From Verrucomicrobiia bacterium (GTDB taxonomy: Bacteria > Verrucomicrobiota > Verrucomicrobiia > Limisphaerales > JADLHS01), in NCBI GenBank assembly GCA_011525685.1, contig WYBW01000120.1, forward strand, positions 1-64,000: a DNA stretch of 64,000 bases. The letters are read 5' to 3'. A model generated the notes under the pieces. That model was not told the DNA's origin, made no database searches, and was given only the letters and a program-made list of their open reading frames with translations. The first letter of the stretch is position 1. Every line of letters begins with the position of its first letter. The position numbers were made by a program, and so were the translations under genes. Positions 28,393-36,946 of this stretch are shown here, in pieces.

Positions 28393-29175
28393 ATGCCACA
28401 ATTCGAGCGATACATCGGCATTGATTACTCCGGAGCGGAAACGCCTACTTCTAGTTTGAAGGCGTTGCAGGTGTATGCGGCGGATTGGGTCATGCCGCCC
28501 AAGGAAGTCCCACCACCCACGAGTCCACGCAAGCACTGGACACGGCGAGGCGTTGCCGAGTGGTTGGTGTCGGAATTGTCCGGGCAGAAGCCGACCCTGG
28601 TTGGAATAGACCACGGGTTTTCATTTCCGATCCGATATTTCGAAAAGCACCGCCTGCCGCCCGACTGGCCCAAGTTTCTGGATGATTTCCAAAACCACTG
28701 GCCGACGGACGGAGCAAATACCTACGTATGTTTTGCGCGGGATGGCAGTTGCGGCCAGGCGGCGAAAAGGCAAGGTGATCCGGCGTGGCTACGATTGACG
28801 GAGCAATGGACCGCCACGGCCAAGTCGGTGTTTCGGTTTGATGTGCAAGGACAGGTGGCAACCTCCACACATGCCGGTTTGCCGTGGCTGCGGTTCATCC
28901 GCGAGCAATGCGGCAAGCAGGTGCATTTTTGGCCGTTCGATGGATGGGAAATTCCAACGGGGCGTTCGGTGGTGGCGGAGGTTTATCCGTCGCTTTGGAT
29001 GCGACGGTTTCCCGCAGAAGATCGCAATGGAGATCAGCAGGCGGCGTACGCAGTGGCGGCATGGTTGCGGCGCGCGGATACGGATGGATCGCTGGCGAGA
29101 TATTTAAACCCGTCGCTTGAACCGCAGGAGCGGACACTGGCACAAGTTGAGGGTTGGATTCTGGGTGTGACATGA
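28393..29175 (+). CDS. DUF429-like RNase H-fold protein downstream of the RM gene
   Basis: A 260-aa soluble protein starting 3 bp after the MmeI-like stop. IGIDYSG (Asp11) opens a ribonuclease H-like first strand and LVGIDHGFSFP (Asp73) is a second. VVAEVYPSLW and GDQQAAYAVAAWL near the C-terminus match the pattern of DUF429 predicted nucleases or other RNase H-fold enzymes. It may be an accessory nuclease of the restriction locus, but no such role is established. Its stop overlaps by 4 bp the start of the next fragment (ATGA), so it may have been translated with another copy. Confidence 0.7.
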   Translation: MPQFERYIGIDYSGAETPTSSLKALQVYAADWVMPPKEVPPPTSPRKHWTRRGVAEWLVSELSGQKPTLVGIDHGFSFPIRYFEKHRLPPDWPKFLDDFQNHWPTDGANTYVCFARDGSCGQAAKRQGDPAWLRLTEQWTATAKSVFRFDVQGQVATSTHAGLPWLRFIREQCGKQVHFWPFDGWEIPTGRSVVAEVYPSLWMRRFPAEDRNGDQQAAYAVAAWLRRADTDGSLARYLNPSLEPQERTLAQVEGWILGVT

Positions 29176-29816
29176 AGAAGGCGTGTAAACCAAAGCCCAG
29201 CGCCGCTAGGCGCGACATCGTTGTAGAATCCGCCGCCCAAAAACGTCGAGGCTCCGTAGGAGCGACGTCCTCGGAATATGCCGCTCCTGACGGAGCTAAA
29301 TCCAAATCCACGACCGCAAACTACAAAGATGCCGCCCCTGACGGGGCTGCGCCGCAAACCGCCGCGTTGTCCCGCGACGCCATCGCGAAGATTGCCGCCG
29401 TGGCCGCCGCCGCGCGGGAGGGGCGTGCTGAGCGCGCCGAGGCGTTGCGGAATTTGAAAGGTGGCCTGCGCGCCCTCTATGGCACCCTCGAATGGACTCA
29501 CTCGCGCCCGCTCGCCCGGCCCTCTCGGGCTTTTCGCCTTCGCAAAACTCCTTTCGCCGTTTCCCAAACGGCTCAAGTGCCCGGCGCAAATCCGTTGAAA
29601 GACGCCCACGCCGCGCTGGACGCCGCCGTCCTCGCCGCCTACGGCTTCAGCGTCAAAAAGGACTTGCTCGTCCAACTCCTCGCCCCAAACCAGCAAGTCG
29701 CAGCAAAGATCGCGCAAGGCTAGCCGGTCACCGCCCCCGGCGTGCCGAAGAATTATCCCGACGCGAAGAAACTGGTGACGGAGGATTGTATCCGTCCAGT
29801 GGAGGCTAGCGCATGA
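29172..29816 (+). pseudogene. Third MmeI-like fragment (C-terminal domain) with two repeat inserts
   Basis: Starting at an ATG coupled to the DUF429-like gene, the first 70 codons are hairpin-rich repeat DNA (GCTCCGTAGGAGC; GCTCCTGACGGAGC; GCCCCTGACGGGGC). From about 29380 it becomes the MmeI C-terminal domain (AIAKIAAVAAAARE, ALRNLKGGLRALYGTLE). A second insert follows (about 29493-29575), then PGANPLKDAHAALDAAVLAAYGFS. A TAG at 29721 replaces the GAG found in the intact gene. After it the frame continues through PGVPKNYPDAKKLVTEDCI to a TGA at 29816. It cannot be a functional enzyme. Confidence 0.8.
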
Positions 29817-30190
29817 AACGCACCCGGAGCGCGGTGTTCACGCCGCTTCACCGTCCGCACGTCGGGAGGTGTCGGATTATTTTGTCGCGCTCTTGTTTTC
29901 GCCCGTCTAAGCGGCCTGAAGGCCGCGCTCCTGAATCCCAACGGGATTCCAGCCTTCAGCCCAAGGTTGCGAGGCACGAACTACCCTGGGTCAGGTGTTT
30001 TATTCTTCCACAACCCCAACGGGGTTGCATCACCTTCGCCATGGAACGATGCAACCCCGTTGGGGTTGGTGCTGATTTTGATTCGTGTTCCCAGGGTAGT
30101 CGTTCCTGGCCAGTCCGGCTCGGACCTCCCGCCCTGGGCTGGATGACATTGCCCCGTTGGGGCAATCAGGCTGCCCCGCGCGCACCCTGC
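29817..30190. repeat. Cluster of nested palindromes between two RM 3'-end copies
   Basis: At least four perfect hairpins with AAC or GTT loops: GAATCCC/GGGATTC around 29934-29950, an AACCCC..GGGGTT pair, and ATTGCCCC/GGGGCAAT near 30150. A 20-bp perfect inverted repeat has arms at 30012-30031 and 30048-30067. Outer 11-bp arms ACTACCCTGGG and CCCAGGGTAGT lie at 29980-29990 and 30090-30100. There is no coding content I can support. The cluster is flanked on both sides by copies of the 3' end of the MmeI-like gene. Confidence 0.75.
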
Positions 30191-30280
30191 GTCACCGCGC
30201 CCGGCGTTCCGAAGAATTATCCCGACCCAAAGAAACTGGTGACAGAGGATTACATCAGGCCAGCGAAAGGCAATGCGTGA
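30191..30280 (+). pseudogene. Fourth RM 3'-end copy (last 29 codons)
   Basis: Encodes VTAPGVPKNYPDPKKLVTED then a short different tail and a TGA at 30278-30280. It aligns with the last codons of the intact gene with about 90 percent identity over the conserved core. Its stop overlaps the GTG start of the following small gene, the arrangement expected if an original RM gene had been followed by that gene. Confidence 0.8.
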
Positions 30281-30480
30281 GCACTCGCAGACAAAACGAA
30301 AACAAATTCGGCGCTTGGGACGAGTTGGCAGGTGGCGGGCGACGTTACCGGCTCGATGTGCAAGGCAAGCTCGGTTGGAGTGCGCGTTACCTCAAGGAGG
30401 TGGACGTGAACGAAACCACGGTGCGATTTTGGCAGGAGATATACGATGACACCGGCAAGCTGGTGGAAACGCACGAATAA
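30277..30480 (+). CDS. Small protein, first of a possible toxin-antitoxin-like pair
   Basis: A 67-aa protein with GTG start overlapping the RM remnant stop by 4 bp (GTGA). The sequence is rich in Gly, Trp and Tyr: FGAWDELAGGGRRYRLDVQGK, then LGWSARYLKEVD and TVRFWQEIYDDTGKLVETHE. After the TAA the same frame continues with YPVDKGHQKV before a TAG. One base change from AAA or similar to TAA would explain a truncation by about ten residues; this is inference from reading on. I do not recognise a characterised family. The next small acidic protein starts 42 bp downstream. Confidence 0.6.
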   Translation: MSTRRQNENKFGAWDELAGGGRRYRLDVQGKLGWSARYLKEVDVNETTVRFWQEIYDDTGKLVETHE

Positions 30481-30522
30481 TACCCGGTGGATAAAGGTCA
30501 TCAGAAAGTGTAGGATGCCGGC

Positions 30523-30783
30523 ATGACGATCACAAAGCAGACTGTCGCGGACAAGATCGCCGCATATCTCCATCACGAGATATCGTTGGCCCAGTTGGTG
30601 GATTGGTCGGAGCGGGCGATCATGGACGGGGAGCTTGCTGAACACGATGCCGGGACATTGTCCTCGGTCATCGGTCGTCTGGGCGTGGCTGACGTCCGGG
30701 CCTTTGGTCTGACTTGGGAGGATTGTGAGGATTTGTTGCGTCAGCTTGGTTTTGCGCCGCGCGTGGAAGTTATCGCAGCCTGA
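30523..30783 (+). CDS. Small acidic protein, second of the pair
   Basis: An 86-aa, helix-rich, acidic protein: KQTVADKIAAYLHHEISLAQL, then WSERAIMDGE, GTLSSVIGRLGVADVRAFGLTWEDCEDLLRQLG. It has the character of an antitoxin or adaptor: small, negatively charged and next to a small basic/aromatic partner. Its function is not known to me. It sits between two RM 3'-end copies, so it may be cargo of the restriction locus. Confidence 0.65.
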   Translation: MTITKQTVADKIAAYLHHEISLAQLVDWSERAIMDGELAEHDAGTLSSVIGRLGVADVRAFGLTWEDCEDLLRQLGFAPRVEVIAA

Positions 30784-30860
30784 ACTCGCCGTGCTCGCCC
30801 CGTGGAGTGGCACCGGCAGTGGGAACTCGGTTGGCCGGGCGGACTACTCCACGGGGCGAG

Positions 30861-31036
30861 CCGCCTACGGTTTCAGCGCCAAAAAGCATTTGCTCGCTCA
30901 TCTTCTGGCACTCAAACCAAGCCGTCGCCGCGAAGATTGAAAACCGCTTACCCGACACCGCCCCGAGGTGCCGAAGAATTACCCCGACGCGAGGAAGTTG
31001 CTGACGGAGGATTGTATCCACCGTGCCGAACTCTGA
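30861..31036 (+). pseudogene. Fifth RM fragment: decayed 3' end
   Basis: Encodes AAYGFSAKKHLLAHLLAL, then crosses two frameshifts through VAAKIEN and ends VPKNYPDARKLLTEDCI before a TGA at 31034-31036. It aligns with the last about 55 codons of the intact MmeI-like gene. The reading frame is broken by single-base indels, one in an A run near 30916 and one near 30965. The next gene begins about 8 bp later. Confidence 0.75.
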
Positions 31037-31044
31037 ATTGAAAA

Positions 31045-31763
31045 ATGGGCCGGCCAGGAAAGATCAAACATCCCATCGGACTGGAGGTGGCCCCGCGCAT
31101 GGTCTTCAGCAAGAAGCGGCCGGAGGACCGCATGAGGATCTTCCGCCAATGGCGGCGGTGGTGGCGCGGGACTTTGGCGGCTGCGTGATCAGCAAACAGA
31201 ACCTCTGCGAATGGCGGGCCGGCGGTTCTGTGGAGTGGCAGGCGCGGCAGGAAACCCTGGCCCAGGCCCGCGAGCTGACCGCCGATGCCGCGCAACTGTC
31301 CGCGGCCACGAAGGGGAAATTGACGGACCATCTGGCCACGGTGCTGGCCGCCCACGACGCCTCCGCACTCGCAGGCTGGGACGGGGAATTGAGCGAGACG
31401 CTTCGCCGCCAGTTGCGCGCGTTGCGCGGGCTGTGCCAGGACATCGTGGAGTTGCGCCGGGGCGATCACGGCGGCGCGCGGCTGCAGATGGAGCGCGAGC
31501 GGCTGGAGCGGGAGCGGAGAAAGACCGAGGAGGAAACGGTGGCGCAATTCGAGCGCTGGGCGGAGACCACCCAGGTGCGGGACTGGATCTGCCAGACGTG
31601 GGTCAGCCCGCAAGAGCGGCGGCGGCGATTGCGCGAGATTTTTGGCCTGCCGCCAGAACCGGCACCGGACAAAGACACCCGCTCGCCCGGGTCAAACCCA
31701 GTCAAACCCAGTCATAGTGATTCCGATTTAGCCAAACCAGATGAACTCCCTGACCCAACTTAA
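31045..31763 (+). pseudogene. Conserved helical protein of verrucomicrobial type, frameshifted near its N-terminus
   Basis: An ATG at 31045 opens MGRPGKIKHP, the usual start of a family I have seen in related genomes, but that frame closes at about 31185. From about 31149 a different frame carries the rest: AAVVARDFGGCVISKQNL, EWRAGG, then a coiled, charged region (LRALRGLCQDIVELRRGDHGGARL and ERERLERERRKTEEE) and EIFGLPPEPAP. The switch of frame points to a +1/-1 frameshift, or to a sequencing or assembly error. The intact C-terminal part alone is 204 aa. The family has no known function. Confidence 0.55.
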
Positions 31764-31776
31764 ACGCAACCAACCC

Positions 31777-31835
31777 GGAAGCCGGTCCTCCGGCTTCCCG
31801 GGGAGTCCGGTGGCGGCGGTCAGCAGACCGCCGCC
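31777..31835. terminator. Two strong hairpins between converging genes
   Basis: A 9-bp stem GGAAGCCGG/CCGGCTTCC with loop TCCT at 31777-31798, and a 10-bp stem GGCGGCGGTC/GACCGCCGCC with loop AGCA at 31812-31835. They lie between the converging helical-protein ORF and eno. They could be bidirectional terminators, but no T tract follows, so they may belong to a palindromic repeat family. Confidence 0.45.
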
Positions 31836-31879
31836 AGTTGCACGATCGCGGCGCTCTTCCGAGTCGCCGCTACGCAGTC

Positions 31880-33753
<1,874 letters not shown>

Positions 33754-36700
33754 ATGAAACTCAACCCGTATCTGGCGGCCGCGTCAGCCTGCCTCTTGCT
33801 GGGAAGCTTGACTTCCCTCGCGCAACCCGCGTTCCCTCCGCCACCCGGAGGATGGACGTACATCTACAACGGCAACCAGTTGATTGTCGGTGACCCGGGC
33901 ACGGGCTGGACCTCGCTGGACGGCACCTGGACGCACGACAACGGCTCCGATGAATGGGATGGCTCGACCATCGGCGGCGAATTCTCCACTGGCGGCTTTG
34001 GCATCGGCAATGGTCCCGGCGGCACCATTCTCGGCACGCAGGGCGGGGCCGATTATCTTCGCATCCAAGTGACTGGCGATCCGCGGGATTACGGCTATCC
34101 CGATCCCTCGAACCGCAAGATCTATTTTGGCCACAACATCGGGTCGGACATTGATCCGATCAAAGCCCAAACCATCATGCGGGACGGCGTTACGCTCACT
34201 TTCCGGGCGCGCATCCCTACGCTGGCCAAGGCCGGGCCGCCGCTGGATCCCCTACATCGCGATGGCCAGCAGGCCAGTGGGGTGCAGCCTTATCCAGACA
34301 GCGGCGACGGTTACGTGACCAGTGACGGCGGCAAGGGCAATTTTGTGGTCCGCGAAGGCGGCAATGGTCTCGATGTGCCCGCAGCCGCCATCGCGTTCTC
34401 GCTCACCCAGACCAACGACACCACCGGCGGCAATCCCGCGACCGGCCAGGCCGGTTTCGCCGGTCTGACCTTCAACGAGTTCAACGGCAATCAACCCAGT
34501 GCCAGCGTCAACTTCGGTCAAGGCAGCCGGACCAACCTGGTCCCCTTCGATCCGACGGAGTGGCATGAGCTGTACATCGTGCTTCGTGACGATCCGGCGG
34601 ACATCGGCACGCATGAGGCGTTCATTTTCCTGGATGGCAACGTGGTGCCGTATGTATTCAAGATCACCGGCGGGACGGGCTCCGACCTGCCCGATTCCTT
34701 CCTCGCCATGGGCGGCTCCGCCACACCGCAAAACTTCGCGCTCGACGTGGATTGGTTTGGCTACAAGGACGAGGCGGTCTTTCCGCCCGGCGCCCTGCTT
34801 CCACCGTCAATCTTCGGCTTCGTGCCGGCGAACCGCGCGGCCTTCCACCCGGCCGCCAGCGGCCTGAGCTTCTCGGCCTCGGCCCTGATGCCCACCAACA
34901 CGCTGCCCGCCTCGGGGTTCAAAGTGATATTGAATGGCCAGGATGTGAGCAGCCAGTTGTTGCTTACGGGCAACAACAACTCGCAGAGCCGGACCGCGAC
35001 CTTCAACGGCTTACAGCCCAACTCGGTTTACTCCGCCATCTACATCGTCACGGACTCGGGGGGACTCAGCACCACCAATGACGTTTCCTTCGATACGTTT
35101 GTCGAGGCCACGACGGTGGTGGTCGAGGCCGAGGATTACAATTACGGCGGCGGCGAATTCTTCGACAACCCGCCGCCCGGCCTCTACGCCGGCACCGGAG
35201 GCCTCCAGGGCATTGATTTCCATGACAGCACCTTGAACAGCTTCGGCACCTACCGCTTTGACGAGGTGGACACGGCGACCACCGCCGACGTCGCGCGCTC
35301 CAAGTTTACCAGCGTTGGCGCTACGGACTATCAGATTGGCGGCATCATTGCCGGTGAATGGCTGAACTATACGCGCACGCTCTCCAGCCCGGCCTATCAG
35401 TTGTGGGTGCGCGCCGCAACGACTGCAGCTCAACCACTCCGCGTGGACCGGGTGACTGGAGATCGCACCCAGCCCAACCAAACCCTACAGTTCGTGGGGA
35501 CGTTGGATATCCCTCGCACCGGCACGCTGAATCTGTTCGATTACTTCCAGCTCAAGGACATTCAAGGCCGACCCATCTCCATTCCAGCGGGAGCGGTCAC
35601 CACCCTGCGGTTGACCGCCCCGGCCGCCAATGGCGACCTGACACTCAATTATTTGATCTTGGTGCCCGCCACGGCCACAACGGACTCGCTAACCTCGGTT
35701 TCGCCTCTGCCCGGGGCGGTGGCGGTGAGAGCCGACGCGCCAATTGAGGCGACCCTATACGACGGGAGCACTCCAATCAGCGCGGCCTCGGTCAAGCTGC
35801 TGGTCGGCGGAAACGAAGTCGCTGCCACGGTCACCAAAGCGGGAAGTGTCACTTCCGTCAAATACACGCCTCCCGCGATCTGGTCGCCAGCCACCACCGT
35901 CACCCTCAGCCTCATCTACAATGACGGAGCAGATCGAACCAACAACTGGTCGTTCACCACCGCGAACTACCCGGTGCTCACGCCCAACATGAAGGTCACG
36001 GATGCGACCACGCGTGGCTTCGTATGGCGGGTGCATCAAAATGAGGCCAATCAGGATGCGAATATGCAAAAGGTGCTCAATGCGCTTTCGGGCGCGCTGG
36101 GGTTGCCGAACCTTGCCGACCCCAATTCCCAAGGTCCGGCTTCCGCACCGGGCACCCCGGCCACTCCCGGCAACGGGATGATGACCTTCAACATTCCTAC
36201 CGTGATCAATGTGGGCCAGGATACCTTTGGCAACTTCGGCAGCTTCATCCCGGACGAACAGATGCCGGGCATCCCCGGACTGAACTTCAGCACCGATGGC
36301 ATCGCTGTCGAGATCACCACGTTCATCACCCTGCCCAGCGGCCTCATTACCATGGGCGTGAACAGCGATGACGGCTTCCGCACGTTGGCCGGCTTCTTGA
36401 ACCACACACCGCTCATCTTGGATCAGTTCGATGGCGGGCGGTCCTCCACCGACTCCATCTTCCAGTTCGCGGCCCAGGAAGCCGGGGTTTATGCCTTCCG
36501 AACGCTCTATGTCGAAGGCGGCGGCAACGCCAACTTGGAATGGTTCATCGTCAAGCCCGACGGCACGCGCGTGCTGGTCAACGACACGGACAACGGCGGT
36601 CCGGCCTCGTTCCAGCAGGGCACCATCCCCACGCCTCCAGTGGACGTGACGGTCAAGGCCAGCCTTAACGCCGGCGGCCAGGTGGTCATCGAATGGAGCG

Positions 36701-36825
36701 CGGGCACGCTCGAGTCCGCCACCGAAGTGGGCGGCGCGTATTCGACCGTCACCGGAGCGACCAGCCCGTACACGGTGAACCCCGCCGACGCTCCTCGGCG
36801 ATACTTCCGGGTCCGCGTCCAGTAA
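33754..36825 (+). CDS. Large secreted multidomain protein with CBM6-like and PA14-like regions
   Basis: A 1023-aa exported protein; the start at 33754 gives MKLNPYLAAASACLLLGSLTSLAQ as signal peptide, while the longer frame has no homologous content. Residues about 30-350 form an unrecognised beta-rich domain. About 460-630 resembles a CBM6-type module (VEAEDYNYGGGEFFDN, then GEWLNYTRTLSS and QLWVRAA). Then come Ig-like strands and, at about 790-985, a PA14-like region (VNSDDGFRTLAGF, YAFRTLYVEGGGNANLEWF). The end YFRVRVQ is the usual finish of verrucomicrobial autotransported or sorted proteins. It probably binds a polysaccharide. No Shine-Dalgarno sequence precedes the ATG. Confidence 0.8.
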   Translation: MKLNPYLAAASACLLLGSLTSLAQPAFPPPPGGWTYIYNGNQLIVGDPGTGWTSLDGTWTHDNGSDEWDGSTIGGEFSTGGFGIGNGPGGTILGTQGGADYLRIQVTGDPRDYGYPDPSNRKIYFGHNIGSDIDPIKAQTIMRDGVTLTFRARIPTLAKAGPPLDPLHRDGQQASGVQPYPDSGDGYVTSDGGKGNFVVREGGNGLDVPAAAIAFSLTQTNDTTGGNPATGQAGFAGLTFNEFNGNQPSASVNFGQGSRTNLVPFDPTEWHELYIVLRDDPADIGTHEAFIFLDGNVVPYVFKITGGTGSDLPDSFLAMGGSATPQNFALDVDWFGYKDEAVFPPGALLPPSIFGFVPANRAAFHPAASGLSFSASALMPTNTLPASGFKVILNGQDVSSQLLLTGNNNSQSRTATFNGLQPNSVYSAIYIVTDSGGLSTTNDVSFDTFVEATTVVVEAEDYNYGGGEFFDNPPPGLYAGTGGLQGIDFHDSTLNSFGTYRFDEVDTATTADVARSKFTSVGATDYQIGGIIAGEWLNYTRTLSSPAYQLWVRAATTAAQPLRVDRVTGDRTQPNQTLQFVGTLDIPRTGTLNLFDYFQLKDIQGRPISIPAGAVTTLRLTAPAANGDLTLNYLILVPATATTDSLTSVSPLPGAVAVRADAPIEATLYDGSTPISAASVKLLVGGNEVAATVTKAGSVTSVKYTPPAIWSPATTVTLSLIYNDGADRTNNWSFTTANYPVLTPNMKVTDATTRGFVWRVHQNEANQDANMQKVLNALSGALGLPNLADPNSQGPASAPGTPATPGNGMMTFNIPTVINVGQDTFGNFGSFIPDEQMPGIPGLNFSTDGIAVEITTFITLPSGLITMGVNSDDGFRTLAGFLNHTPLILDQFDGGRSSTDSIFQFAAQEAGVYAFRTLYVEGGGNANLEWFIVKPDGTRVLVNDTDNGGPASFQQGTIPTPPVDVTVKASLNAGGQVVIEWSAGTLESATEVGGAYSTVTGATSPYTVNPADAPRRYFRVRVQ

Positions 36826-36850
36826 CTTAAGCACCCATACCCAACCCATC

Positions 36851-36890
36851 CCGCCGAGCCGCGCTCACCGCGAGGCCCGGCGGCTTTTTG
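36851..36890 (+). terminator. Rho-independent terminator
   Basis: CCGCCGAGC pairs with GCCCGGCGG (one mismatch) around a GC-rich inner loop, followed by TTTTT. It lies about 25 bp after the stop of the secreted giant. Confidence 0.75.
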
Positions 36891-36946
36891 TCCGGTGGTT
36901 TGTTTGCTTGGATTTCCGGGCGGATTCGTGTTTCATCTCCCGCCGC

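Noticed and set aside
29817-30190. Palindrome cluster as a CRISPR array
   Set aside because: The repeats are inverted, not direct, and there are no regular spacers or cas genes.
29813-30280. 155-codon ORF across the palindrome cluster as a gene
   Set aside because: Most of its translation is repeat DNA and its end is a copy of the RM 3' end.
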